Assembly: GCA_017644375.1 (NCBI GenBank)
Contig: JAEPLP010000001.1
Span: 496,001 to 560,000, forward strand
Source of the DNA: Prochlorococcus marinus CUG1435
GTDB lineage: Bacteria > Cyanobacteriota > Cyanobacteriia > PCC-6307 > Cyanobiaceae
Direction of reading: 5' to 3'
DNA: 64,000 bases
The stretch's first letter is position 1; every line of letters begins with the position of its first letter. A program made the position numbers and the translations under genes. The notes under the pieces were generated by a model. That model saw only the letters and a list, made by a program, of their open reading frames with translations. It had not been told where the DNA came from and ran no database searches. Shown here piece by piece: positions 1-8,202 of this stretch.

Positions 1-630
1 TGGTAAGGTTAAATATAATACAGAAGTAATAATACAAAACACTAATATCAAAATCCATTCTATGGGCATTTGCGACCAATAGAGCATAACACCCGTTAAA
101 ACAAGTAAAACTAAAGAGGTACCTAAGTCCGGTTGAAAGAAAATTAATAACCAAGGAATAACTACTACTAATAATGGCAATACGAGATCTCTTATTTGTA
201 AGATTATTTTTTTGTCGAGTACTAAAGCAAGAGTTAATACAGTACTTAGTTTAGCTACTTCTGAAGGCTGAAAAGAAACTAGGCCCAAGTTTAGCCATCT
301 TTGAGCTCCAGAAACTGAGATCCCAAAAAAATAAATTAGTAATAAGGATATTAAAGTACATAAATAAAATGGAACCACATAATTCTTAATTCTCTCTAGT
401 GGTATATAAGAAATAAAAAATGCTAAAAAATAACCTAAAAAACCAGTAAGGATATGATCTAAATAATTCGATACTAAAAAATCACCCTGAATACTTTTTA
501 TTAATAAACCTGAAATAATAACTAAAAACAGAGGAATTATAAGTACTGGAGAAAATAAAAAACCTCTATTAAAGTTGTCTTTTTTTGGTGAAAATCCTCT
601 CTTATTTAATAAAGAAATTCTCCTATACAT
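1..630 (-). CDS. rodA: Rod shape-determining protein RodA (SEDS glycosyltransferase), 3' part missing
   Basis: The first 210 codons of a polytopic membrane protein run off the window's left edge. RodA polymerises lipid II glycan strands during cell elongation, working with a class B PBP and the MreBCD scaffold. The visible part starts MYRRISLLNKRGF and then has successive hydrophobic segments. It carries the SEDS-family signature with SGAQRWLNLG, followed by QPSEVAKL and FQPDLGTSL. The choice of RodA over FtsW rests on this motif pattern and general similarity and is fairly but not fully certain. The ATG lies 3 bp after the mrp stop, so mrp and rodA are probably co-transcribed. mreBCD, its expected partners, lie at 38.8-41.1 kb. 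Confidence 0.88.
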   Translation of the reverse strand, partial: MYRRISLLNKRGFSPKKDNFNRGFLFSPVLIIPLFLVIISGLLIKSIQGDFLVSNYLDHILTGFLGYFLAFFISYIPLERIKNYVVPFYLCTLISLLLIYFFGISVSGAQRWLNLGLVSFQPSEVAKLSTVLTLALVLDKKIILQIRDLVLPLLVVVIPWLLIFFQPDLGTSLVLLVLTGVMLYWSQMPIEWILILVFCIITSVLYLTLP

Positions 631-633
631 CAA

Positions 634-1704
634 TTATCTATTAACAAATTGATTCTTAATTAATTGAGCTAAATTACCAAATGCAATAGAACTTTCTTTA
701 TTGGGCTGGCTTATTGATATTGGTACACCTTTATTACTTTCATCAACGAGAGGGATTTCAATAGGAATTTGGGCTAATAATGGCAAATCACTTTCTTTAG
801 CTAATGTTTGTCCACCACCTTTACCAAAAATTTCATATTTTTTACTTGGCATATCTGGAGGAATAAATACTGACATATTTTCTATAATTCCCAGTAAAGG
901 CACTCCGAGTTGTTTAAACATTGCTAATCCCCTCCTTGCATCTTGCAATGATACTTGTTGAGGAGTAGTGACAATAATAGCTCCAGAAATAGGCACAGAT
1001 TGAGAAAGGGATATTTGAGCATCTCCTGTTCCTGGAGGCAAGTCAATAACCAAAAAATCAAGATTATTCCATTCAACTTGGTACAAAAATTGTCGGATAA
1101 TACTATTAAGCATTGGTCCTCTCCATATAACTGGTTGACCTTCTTCTATAAGGAAACCCATTGATACCATTGAAATTCCATATTTATTTATTGGTATTAA
1201 TCGTTGATCATTGCCACTTCCTTCTTTAACCTTTGGATTCTGTTCGGCAACTCCCATCATAGAGGGAGTGTTAGGTCCATATATATCGGCATCCAGCAAA
1301 CCAGTTTTTAAGCCTAATTTAGCTAGAGAACAAGCTAGATTAACTGCAATGGTACTTTTTCCAACTCCACCTTTGCCACTGCTAACAGCAATAATATGTC
1401 GAATACCTTTAATATGTTGTAGTTCTGGCCCACTACTTTCTGTAGTAGATTCTGTTTTGGAAAAATTATTATCTATCTCTATTTGAACATCATCAATATC
1501 TTCAAAATCCAGTAATACTTTTCTAACCTCTTGCACAATTCTATCTCTCTGAGAATTTGCAAATGATGGTAATGATAATGTTACGATTACTCTCGGTATA
1601 GTTACTCTTACATTTTTAATCCAAGCCAATTCAATTACATTTTTCTTTGATCCAGCATCTAAAACTTTTTGTAAAGCAAAATTCGCATCTTCTATTGTGG
1701 TCAT
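634..1704 (-). CDS. mrp: Mrp/ApbC/NBP35-type P-loop ATPase, iron-sulfur cluster carrier
   Basis: This 356-residue protein belongs to the Mrp/ApbC family, which binds and transfers Fe-S clusters. Residues about 1-80 form a MIP18/DUF59 (FeS assembly P) domain. The deviant Walker A motif SSGKGGVGKST lies near residue 105, followed by LDADIYGPNTPSMMG and the DLPPGTGD motif. The usual C-terminal CxxC after ENMS is absent: the sequence reads ENMSVFIPPDMPSKKYEIFG. This cysteine-less variant is, to my knowledge, usual in cyanobacteria and plastid HCF101-like proteins. Cluster binding would then need other ligands. It lies immediately upstream of rodA and divergent from hemF. Confidence 0.93.
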   Translation of the reverse strand: MTTIEDANFALQKVLDAGSKKNVIELAWIKNVRVTIPRVIVTLSLPSFANSQRDRIVQEVRKVLLDFEDIDDVQIEIDNNFSKTESTTESSGPELQHIKGIRHIIAVSSGKGGVGKSTIAVNLACSLAKLGLKTGLLDADIYGPNTPSMMGVAEQNPKVKEGSGNDQRLIPINKYGISMVSMGFLIEEGQPVIWRGPMLNSIIRQFLYQVEWNNLDFLVIDLPPGTGDAQISLSQSVPISGAIIVTTPQQVSLQDARRGLAMFKQLGVPLLGIIENMSVFIPPDMPSKKYEIFGKGGGQTLAKESDLPLLAQIPIEIPLVDESNKGVPISISQPNKESSIAFGNLAQLIKNQFVNR

Positions 1705-1801
1705 TAAATTTTTTAATATTTTGACGAGGTAGTCGACTATTTAAAAGATTAAGAACTATGTCGAACTATCAAATAATAGGCAATAAGGACCCCCTAAGAG
1801 A

Positions 1802-1825
1802 AATTATAAAGGGAAACTTATAATT
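1802..1825. repeat. Perfect 8-bp inverted repeat in the hemF leader
   Basis: The arms AATTATAA and TTATAATT flank an 8-nt centre, AGGGAAAC, ending 37 bp before the hemF ATG. It could be a small hairpin in the mRNA leader or a dyad operator. No T-run follows, so it is not a standard terminator. The function is unknown. Confidence 0.5.
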
Positions 1826-1862
1826 AACCAAAAAATTTTTTTCTTCAAGATTTACTAAATAC

Positions 1863-2891
1863 ATGTTCAGAGAACCTCCTAAAAACTCCAGAGAAAAAAC
1901 TAAAAATCTCTTATTAACTCTACAAGACAAAATTTGTTCAGGGCTTGAAAGTGTAGATGGGAAAGGAAAATTTATAGAAGAATCCTGGCTAAGAGACGAA
2001 GGTGGTGGTGGGAAATCAAGAGTATTGAAAGATGGTTCTATTTTTGAGCAAGCAGGAGTAAATTTTTCTGAAGTACAAGGGAAAGAATTACCTCAATCTA
2101 TAATCTCTCAAAGGCCTGAAGCAAAAGGTCATGAATGGTTTGCTACAGGAACTTCTATGGTTTTGCATCCTAAGAATCCCTATATTCCTACAGTTCATCT
2201 GAATTATCGATACTTCGAAGCTGGTCCTGTTTGGTGGTTTGGAGGAGGTGCAGACTTAACCCCTTTTTATCCTTATCTTTCTGATGTGAGAAATTTTCAT
2301 AACGAGCATAAAAAAGCTTGTGAGAAAGTTGATAAAAATTTGCACAAAGTTTTCAAACCATGGTGTGATGAATATTTCTTCTTGAAGCATAGAAATGAAG
2401 CTAGAGGCATAGGAGGTATTTTTTATGATTATCAAGATGGTTCAGGCAATATTTATAGAGGAAATAATCAAAATGGAGAGGCATCAAAAGCTTCGCAAAA
2501 TTTTGGCAAATCTAATTTAAATTGGGATAATTTATTTTCTTTAGCGGAAAACTGTGGGCAGGCATTCCTTCCTTCATATTTACCCATTATAGAAAAACGA
2601 GCTGCTCAAACATATTCATCTAATGAAAGAGAATTCCAGCTATATCGAAGAGGTAGATATGTCGAATTCAATTTAGTTTGGGATAGAGGGACAATTTTTG
2701 GACTACAAACAAACGGTAGAACTGAATCAATATTAATGTCCTTACCGCCTTTAGCAAGATGGGAGTATGGATATAAAGCTAAAAAGGGATCTCGAGAGGA
2801 ATTTCTCACATCAATTTTTACAAAACCCCAAGATTGGTTAAATGATAAAGAGTTAGAGAAATTCTGTTTGGAGAATAGTATCTTTGATTAA
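1863..2891 (+). CDS. hemF: Oxygen-dependent coproporphyrinogen III oxidase
   Basis: HemF oxidatively decarboxylates coproporphyrinogen III to protoporphyrinogen IX using O2, feeding heme, chlorophyll and bilin synthesis. The 342-residue length is normal. Family motifs visible in order are [48 protein letters not shown] and, near the C-terminus, [18 protein letters not shown] and [15 protein letters not shown]. The start is ATG after an A/T-rich leader with a perfect inverted repeat. It is divergent from mrp and convergent with the CCB-like gene. Its product supplies the heme used by the ho1-peb operon at 10.2-12.4 kb. Confidence 0.97.
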   Translation: MFREPPKNSREKTKNLLLTLQDKICSGLESVDGKGKFIEESWLRDEGGGGKSRVLKDGSIFEQAGVNFSEVQGKELPQSIISQRPEAKGHEWFATGTSMVLHPKNPYIPTVHLNYRYFEAGPVWWFGGGADLTPFYPYLSDVRNFHNEHKKACEKVDKNLHKVFKPWCDEYFFLKHRNEARGIGGIFYDYQDGSGNIYRGNNQNGEASKASQNFGKSNLNWDNLFSLAENCGQAFLPSYLPIIEKRAAQTYSSNEREFQLYRRGRYVEFNLVWDRGTIFGLQTNGRTESILMSLPPLARWEYGYKAKKGSREEFLTSIFTKPQDWLNDKELEKFCLENSIFD

Positions 2892-2919
2892 ATATTAATG
2901 AATTACTTTCAAACTAACT

Positions 2920-3477
2920 TTAAATAGGAGTTTTGAATAAAGAACCGTCACTTTTCAATTGAAGTTTTTCTCCAAGTTCATTTTCTAAAGAGATTAATTC
3001 ATCCCTATGCGCTTTTAATCTCATAAAAGTTGAATCATTTTCATTTTCGTTGATCAACCTTAATTCAAATTTCTCCTCTCTTGCTGATTTTTTAAAATAA
3101 ACAATGCCAGACAAAGGGCCTCCAATTAATCCTAGAAGAATAGGCCACCAACCAAATTCAGGATATAGTTGAATTATTACTAATCCCAAAGCACAGGAAC
3201 CAAAACCGCCAAGAAAACCTAAAAAAATTGCTAAAAATTTACTAGAAACAACTTGTCCCTTAAATATTAAAATTCTTTGTTCAAAATCTCCTCCCGTTTG
3301 CTTCCATCCCCTCAAATTAAGCCATTCACATAAACCATTTAAAACCTTAACTGGCTGCTGAGAAGATGAAATCTCAACGATGGTTGTTCTATCTTTACTA
3401 GAAGCCCTAAGAAAAAAAAATAATCCTATAGCCAAAAGAATTGTCAGCAATAATGTTGAATTTAAGGAATAGGACAT
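2920..3477 (-). CDS. Probable cofactor assembly of complex C subunit B (CCB2/CCB4 family)
   Basis: This 185-residue protein has an N-terminal membrane segment (about residues 6-24) and a central pair of hydrophobic segments (about 78-125) separated by a short loop with PEFGWWPILLG. A polar C-terminal tail with possible coiled-coil character follows. The layout and the WLNLRGW and GGPLSGIVYF stretches fit the cyanobacterial and plastid CCB2/CCB4 family (DUF2930). That family helps attach heme ci to cytochrome b6 of the b6f complex. I recognise the family from general similarity, not from a diagnostic catalytic motif, so the name is probable. It is convergent with hemF, 28 bp apart. Confidence 0.65.
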   Translation of the reverse strand: MSYSLNSTLLLTILLAIGLFFFLRASSKDRTTIVEISSSQQPVKVLNGLCEWLNLRGWKQTGGDFEQRILIFKGQVVSSKFLAIFLGFLGGFGSCALGLVIIQLYPEFGWWPILLGLIGGPLSGIVYFKKSAREEKFELRLINENENDSTFMRLKAHRDELISLENELGEKLQLKSDGSLFKTPI

Positions 3478-3641
3478 TAAATAAATTTTTTCTAGTAACT
3501 TGAGAATAAAAATTAAAGTTACATCATATTATAATTTTTTAGATTTATTCTGTAAAATATTCCTATTAGATAAAAATTCTTAATTAAATAAAATCTAAAG
3601 TAATATTCTAAATCTAAAATTATTTTAAAAACTGATTAAAA

Positions 3642-4277
3642 ATGACTATTGAAAATAAAAATATTGATCTTGTTCATAACGATTTAACAGCAGATTTATA
3701 CAATCTTTATAAAAAATCATCCTACCTAGCTATTGACACTGAAGCAATGGGTTTAATTCATGGAAGAGATAGACTCTGTTTAGTACAAATATGCAATGAA
3801 TTTAAAAGAACATCCTGTATAAAAATCGAAATTAATACATCTTCTTCACCTCATTTAAAAACACTTCTTGAAGATGACAAAATTACTAAAATTTTTCACT
3901 ATGCAAGATTTGATGTGGCAGCTCTAAAATGCAATCTTGAAATTAATACAAAAAATATTTTTTGTACAAAAATTGCTAGTAAGTTGGCAAGAACTTATAC
4001 AAATAGACACGGTTTAAAAGATTTAATTAGTGAATTGTTAGGCATAGAATTAGACAAAAGTTCACAAAGCAGTGATTGGGGTAGCAACGAAGATTTAACA
4101 AAAGATCAATTAGATTATGCAGCAAATGATGTTAAATATTTAATTGAAGCTATGCACAAATTAAAAGTTATTTTAGAAAGAGAGAATAGATATGAATTAG
4201 CTCAAAAATGTTTTGAAATAGTTTCTGTACATGCTGATTTAGACATACTAAAATTCTCAAATATATTTGAACATTAA
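3642..4277 (+). CDS. rnd: Ribonuclease D-like DEDDy 3'-5' exonuclease
   Basis: This 211-residue protein consists of the DEDDy exonuclease domain alone, without the HRDC domains of enterobacterial RNase D. Motif Exo I is AIDTEAMGL (Asp32 and Glu34). Exo II is within FHYARFDVAALK, and Exo III is YAANDVKYL (Tyr and Asp). The family trims tRNA and other RNA 3' ends using two metal ions. The short form is common in cyanobacteria. It ends 3 bp before the stop of the convergent 88-residue unknown gene. The upstream 160 bp is almost pure A/T and shows no feature I can name. Confidence 0.9.
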   Translation: MTIENKNIDLVHNDLTADLYNLYKKSSYLAIDTEAMGLIHGRDRLCLVQICNEFKRTSCIKIEINTSSSPHLKTLLEDDKITKIFHYARFDVAALKCNLEINTKNIFCTKIASKLARTYTNRHGLKDLISELLGIELDKSSQSSDWGSNEDLTKDQLDYAANDVKYLIEAMHKLKVILERENRYELAQKCFEIVSVHADLDILKFSNIFEH

Positions 4278-4280
4278 AAA

Positions 4281-4547
4281 TCAATCTTCAGTTAAAAAAT
4301 TATCTTCATCATCAAGAGTTTCCATAAGCTTATCAAGTATTCTCGAAGAACTTAATTTATCTGCATCATTTCTTTCACAAATTTCTAAAATATTTTGAGC
4401 AACTTGTATTTTTTCTTGAATAGTTTTTGAGCCTTCTTTTGCAATTTGAATTTCTACTTTCTTTTTAGCAGAAGATAAGCTTATACTCATAAGTTTTGCA
4501 ATCTCTGCGCAAATTTTTAGATATTGCCGATCATTTATTGGGTACAT
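4281..4547 (-). CDS. Small conserved-type hypothetical protein (88 aa)
   Basis: I do not recognise this family. The product is predicted soluble, mostly helical and lysine-rich in the middle (SSAKKKVEIQIAKEG), with an acidic C-terminal tail (LDDEDNFLTED). It follows the LpxB-like gene on the same strand by 35 bp, so the two may be co-transcribed. It is convergent with rnd. Codon use and A/T content match the neighbours. It is likely real because it fills the gap exactly and starts with ATG. Confidence 0.7.
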   Translation of the reverse strand: MYPINDRQYLKICAEIAKLMSISLSSAKKKVEIQIAKEGSKTIQEKIQVAQNILEICERNDADKLSSSRILDKLMETLDDEDNFLTED

Positions 4548-4582
4548 AAAAGAATTAATAATTAATACACTAGTGCCATTTA

Positions 4583-5812
4583 CTAAGATAACAAATGGAG
4601 GTTTATGGAATCTACAATTTTCTTGCTTGCGCCAGAATAACCCATTCGTTTTTTGCCAATTTTTGCTTGTTCTAACCTATCAACTTTCTCATTCAAAAGT
4701 AAACTTAAACGTTCTAAAAGAATTTTTTTGTTCTTGCAAACTAAAACACTTCCTCCCAATAATCTTGATTGCCTTTTTGCAAATGATTTTGTAAATTGTG
4801 GTCCAGATCCTGGAAGAGAAAGAGATGGGATTCCAAGGCCAGCAATTTGCTCTGTAGCAGTTCCTGCATTAGACAAGCCAACTTCTGCCATATTGGCCCA
4901 AATATTGAATTTACCTTTTCCAATCACTATATATTGATTTTTCTTTTTCCATACTGCATCTTCATCAATTAGAAATTTAACCTTACTCTGTTTTATAAAA
5001 CCATATTTATTTAAATAACTTTGTATTTGAATCACATTCGCATTAATGCTCAAAGGCAAAAGTATTACCAAATCCTTTGATAAATCAAAATCCTGCAAAC
5101 AATCAAGAAAATTATCAAGATTTTTAAGTGCTTCAGGGTATCTACTTCCAACTAACAAAATAATCCTTTTAAAAGAAATAATATTTGATATCTTCTCATT
5201 TGTTGCATTAACAAAATCCATCATTGGATTACCCAAGTATTTTGCATCAATATTTTTTCTATTCAAATTATTGGCTGTGATTTTATCTCTCATAATTAAA
5301 TTTTTACATCTTGGAGATTTCATTAAAAATATTTCCCATGGATCCCATTCGGAACCTTTAAACTTATGATACAAATCGCTTAAATCCCATCCGGGGCCGC
5401 TACTCCAAGTATGATCACTTTTGGGTGTTCCAATAAAACTAAATTCGCATTCTGAACTCCAAGCGTAAAGTAATGGCAAGAAATCGCCTACTGCGATTAT
5501 TTTGCAGTTATGTTTTGACTTTTGTTTTACAAGTAAAAAATTCCTTAAATTATCAATTAAAAATCCTGCAAATAAATCAAGCAAAAATCCCTTTAGGCTT
5601 TGATTACTAAAACCTCCACTAGGCAGCTCTTTTAAATATCCTATTTTACGAAAATTCTTTGATTTTATGGAATTAAATACATCTCCATTTCCTACTAAAG
5701 GCAAAACTTCAATATTTTTATTTTTTATTTTTTTTAACAATCTTTTTATAATTTCCAATGCAATTACATCTTCTCCATGGCCATTGCATATAAATAATAG
5801 AGAATGAGACAC
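4583..5812 (-). CDS. Lipid-A-disaccharide synthase-related (LpxB-like) glycosyltransferase
   Basis: Read from a GTG at 5812, this is a 409-residue protein starting VSHSLLFICNGHGEDVIA. It resembles the cyanobacterial and plant LpxB-related family, whose substrate is not established. Visible landmarks are SNGHGED-like FICNGHGED at the N-terminus, an FIGTPKSDHTWSSGPGW stretch, the DAKYLGNPMMDF segment and the C-terminal WANMAEVGLSNAGTATEQIAGLGIPSLSLPG, which fits a nucleotide-sugar-binding GT-B half. The frame stays open upstream to 6001, but that part reads antisense to tRNA-Cys and should not be annotated. No other ATG/GTG/TTG lies between the tRNA and the FICNGHGED motif. Confidence 0.85.
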   Translation of the reverse strand: MSHSLLFICNGHGEDVIALEIIKRLLKKIKNKNIEVLPLVGNGDVFNSIKSKNFRKIGYLKELPSGGFSNQSLKGFLLDLFAGFLIDNLRNFLLVKQKSKHNCKIIAVGDFLPLLYAWSSECEFSFIGTPKSDHTWSSGPGWDLSDLYHKFKGSEWDPWEIFLMKSPRCKNLIMRDKITANNLNRKNIDAKYLGNPMMDFVNATNEKISNIISFKRIILLVGSRYPEALKNLDNFLDCLQDFDLSKDLVILLPLSINANVIQIQSYLNKYGFIKQSKVKFLIDEDAVWKKKNQYIVIGKGKFNIWANMAEVGLSNAGTATEQIAGLGIPSLSLPGSGPQFTKSFAKRQSRLLGGSVLVCKNKKILLERLSLLLNEKVDRLEQAKIGKKRMGYSGASKKIVDSINLHLLS

Positions 5813-5854
5813 CTTACTGTTAAGATCATAAAAAGATTTAATCGAATCTTTTAC

Positions 5855-5925
5855 GGCGGCATGGCCAAGTGGTAAGGCAGAGGATTGCAAATCCTTTATC
5901 CCCAGTTCGAATCTGGGTGCCGCCT
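5855..5925 (+). tRNA. tRNA-Cys (GCA)
   Basis: This 71-nt cloverleaf has a 7-bp acceptor stem (GGCGGCA with TGCCGCC), a D arm, an anticodon stem around TTGCAAA giving anticodon GCA, and a T arm with GTTCGAATC. The discriminator is T, the expected U73 identity base for tRNA-Cys. No CCA is encoded. It is divergent from the LpxB-like gene, whose start lies 43 bp from the tRNA 5' end. Confidence 0.97.
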
Positions 5926-6030
5926 TCTTAAATTTTTTTAAACATTTAATTATGAAATCTTCTAAGAACTTCAATTTCAAATAAAGGGTAAAAAGTTTCA
6001 ATTACTTATCTATATAAAAAAATCTTTTCT

Positions 6031-6050
6031 TTATTATTTGTAAATAATAA
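6031..6050. repeat. Perfect 20-bp A/T dyad downstream of tRNA-Cys
   Basis: TTATTATTT and AAATAATAA are perfectly inverted around a GT centre, about 105 bp after tRNA-Cys and 77 bp before the stop of the small cysteine-motif gene. It is composed almost only of A and T, so chance is a real alternative. It could be a protein-binding site or a weak bidirectional end point. Confidence 0.35.
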
Positions 6051-6126
6051 CTTATATTAATTAATAAATAAAATTAATTGATTTAATAATTATTTTCATA
6101 AGATCATTTACATATATTTGACTGTT

Positions 6127-6294
6127 TTAGTAATCATTATCGGCTACACACATTCCTAAACATCTAACACCGTTTGATGAAGTCCTTTTGCAATGATTAC
6201 ATAAAATAGGATCTTTCTTTGAGTTAAGATTAATTTTTGCATTATTATGATCGTTTAAACTAATTAACTCTTGTGTTGAATCAAATAGAGCCAT
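6127..6294 (-). CDS. Small protein with C-x2-C-x9-C-x3-C motif (55 aa)
   Basis: Read from the ATG at 6294, the product starts MALFDSTQELISLNDHNNAK and ends in a cysteine cluster, CNHCKRTSSNGVRCLGMC, then VADNDY. The spacing C-x2-C-x9-C-x3-C looks like a small zinc ribbon or metal-binding knuckle. A longer reading from 6339 would overlap the upstream gene further and adds only a hydrophobic, unlikely N-terminus. With the shorter start it overlaps the 214-residue gene by 14 bp, which suggests co-translation. I believe this type of protein occurs across marine picocyanobacteria, but the function is unknown to me. Confidence 0.75.
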   Translation of the reverse strand: MALFDSTQELISLNDHNNAKINLNSKKDPILCNHCKRTSSNGVRCLGMCVADNDY

Positions 6295-6925
6295 TCTTAG
6301 AATCACCATTAGATTCGATACTAACAACAAGTGAAGCATTTGTGTTGGAAGAGGGTAGATCCATGATTTTTACGGTTTCTTTGGGTTCATCAATAATTTG
6401 ATTTTCTTCAGTACTTTCATCAACTGCACACGCTTCAAGAGCCTCTCGCAGTAATGAATCAAATGTAGCTCCAGGCAATCTATGTCTAGCAACCTCTAGA
6501 AAAGTTCTTGGTAACGATTCAGAAGCAGCATCTCTTAAGGCAGGATTATTCTTTCTATGTTCTTGTTCTTCTTCTATGGATTTAATAAACCTCAGTGTGA
6601 CATCTCTTTTGGTAGAAGCTTTTATCAATGTATCGTTTTCAGGATTAATACTATTAGGCTCATTTTCAAGATCACTAAGCCTTTTTTCCAAACTATTTAA
6701 AACTTCATTAGCTTCTTTACTAATATGAGCTAGTTGACCATCAGACAAATTAGGTAAATCAGCGACAAAAACTTTCCCATGATCCCTTAGAGTTAAAAAA
6801 GTAGGTCTTGGACCTTGAGCCTGTCTACCATTAAATTCAGAATTATTAGCTATTGGTCGTTTTGGAGGAGTAGGGCCAGCTGAACTACGTCTACGTGTAA
6901 TTCTTTGATTATTTGCAAAAGGCAT
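6281..6925 (-). CDS. Hypothetical protein (214 aa), basic N-terminus and helical core
   Basis: I do not recognise this family. The N-terminus is rich in Arg, Pro and Asn (RITRRRSSAGPTPPKRP), suggesting a disordered, possibly nucleic-acid-binding tail. A conserved-looking block FLTLRDHGKVFVADLPNLSD is followed by a helical, possibly coiled-coil stretch around residues 60-130. The C-terminus is acidic. No membrane segment or signal peptide is seen. It is probably co-transcribed with the overlapping small cysteine protein, which points to a shared unknown role. It starts at ATG 6925 with about 135 bp of A/T-rich DNA up to purM. Confidence 0.75.
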   Translation of the reverse strand: MPFANNQRITRRRSSAGPTPPKRPIANNSEFNGRQAQGPRPTFLTLRDHGKVFVADLPNLSDGQLAHISKEANEVLNSLEKRLSDLENEPNSINPENDTLIKASTKRDVTLRFIKSIEEEQEHRKNNPALRDAASESLPRTFLEVARHRLPGATFDSLLREALEACAVDESTEENQIIDEPKETVKIMDLPSSNTNASLVVSIESNGDSKNGSI

Positions 6926-7061
6926 TGAATAAAAGGTTAAATCTAAATACTTAAACTTCCGATATGATTCGGCTGTGATTTTATTATATTACACTTATCT
7001 TTTTCATTTGTGTATAAAAAATAATTTTTTAAAACTCATTTTAAAAAGTTGAAAGAAAAAC

Positions 7062-8105
7062 TTAAGTTAATATTTCTGGCAAAAATTTACTAATTATTGA
7101 ATCGTCTTTTCGAACTATCTTTCCAATCTCCCAACTATCTATATCATGATCTTTACAGATATTTAATATTGGATCCTTAAATTTTTTATCAATAATTAAA
7201 CAAAATCCCACACCAAGATTAAAAGTATTCCAAAAATCTTTTTCAGGAATCGTTCCTTTCTCTTTTAAGAATTTAAATAAAATGGGTATATCCCAAGAAT
7301 TGGTATCAATATAAGGAATAAAAACAGAAGGCATACATCTTGGTAGATTCTCTGGAATTCCTCCACCAGTAATATGAGACATTGCTTTAATTTCTATATT
7401 TTCTGATAAAATTTGGTTAATTATTTTATTGTAAATTTTTGTAGGTTTCAATAACTCATCATAAAAATTTAAGTGAGAAACTTTTTCAAATTCTTCATCT
7501 ATTTGATTATTATTTTGAATTATTTTTCTTACTAAACTAAATCCGTTACTATGAACTCCATTACTTTTTAAAGCAATTATTAAGTCATTTTCAGATACTT
7601 TTTTACCATCAATAAGCTTATCCTCGTCAACTATTCCTACGCAAAATCCTGCAAGATCATACTTATTTTTTGAATAAAATCCTGGCATTTCAGCAGTTTC
7701 TCCACCGAGTAATGAACAGTTATTTTCTCCACAAGCATGTGCAATACCCTTTACAACATGCAATAATTGTCTCTTATCAAGCTTACCAGTAGCAATATAA
7801 TCAAGAAAAAATAAAGGTTTTGCGCCGCTAGTAATAATATCATTCATGCACATAGCAACTAAATCTATACCAACCTCGAAGTGGAAGTTTTTACTTTGGG
7901 CTAATTCTAATTTTGTTCCAACACCATCAGTTCCTGAAACAAGAACTGGTTTTTTAAAAATATCGATTGGAATTCTAAACAAACCTCCGAACCCACCAAT
8001 GCCCTCAATCACATTTGATGTATGAGTTCCTTCAACTGCCTGTTTAATTTCGGAAACAAATTCTCGCCCAGCTTCTATATCAACACCTGATGTTTTGTAA
8101 TCCAT
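7062..8105 (-). CDS. purM: Phosphoribosylformylglycinamidine cyclo-ligase (AIR synthetase)
   Basis: PurM converts FGAM and ATP to aminoimidazole ribonucleotide in purine synthesis. The 347-residue length is typical. Motifs include MDYKTSGVDIEAGREFV at the N-terminus, SGTDGVGTKLELAQ (nucleotide and substrate loop), CMNDIITSGAKPLFFLDY, LLGGETAEMPGFY, SNGVHSNGFSLVR and HITGGGIPENLPR. These are the standard AIR synthetase blocks in the right order. It is divergent from panC-cmk, 97 bp away. Nothing is unusual apart from strong A/T bias. Confidence 0.97.
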   Translation of the reverse strand: MDYKTSGVDIEAGREFVSEIKQAVEGTHTSNVIEGIGGFGGLFRIPIDIFKKPVLVSGTDGVGTKLELAQSKNFHFEVGIDLVAMCMNDIITSGAKPLFFLDYIATGKLDKRQLLHVVKGIAHACGENNCSLLGGETAEMPGFYSKNKYDLAGFCVGIVDEDKLIDGKKVSENDLIIALKSNGVHSNGFSLVRKIIQNNNQIDEEFEKVSHLNFYDELLKPTKIYNKIINQILSENIEIKAMSHITGGGIPENLPRCMPSVFIPYIDTNSWDIPILFKFLKEKGTIPEKDFWNTFNLGVGFCLIIDKKFKDPILNICKDHDIDSWEIGKIVRKDDSIISKFLPEILT

Positions 8106-8202
8106 TAAATAAAAATGATAGACTTTCCCTATATAGATATTCCTCTGAAGATTGCTTTTGTCCAGTAATTATTTATCAAATAGATTTATTTTTTAAAAAC
8201 AA

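Noticed and set aside
5813-6001. N-terminal extension of the LpxB-like frame
   Set aside because: It is antisense to tRNA-Cys and has no family similarity; the gene is started at GTG 5812.
7046-7063. AAGTT/AACTT mini-hairpin at the purM end as a terminator
   Set aside because: The stem is only 5 A/T-rich pairs and overlaps the stop codon; too weak to call.
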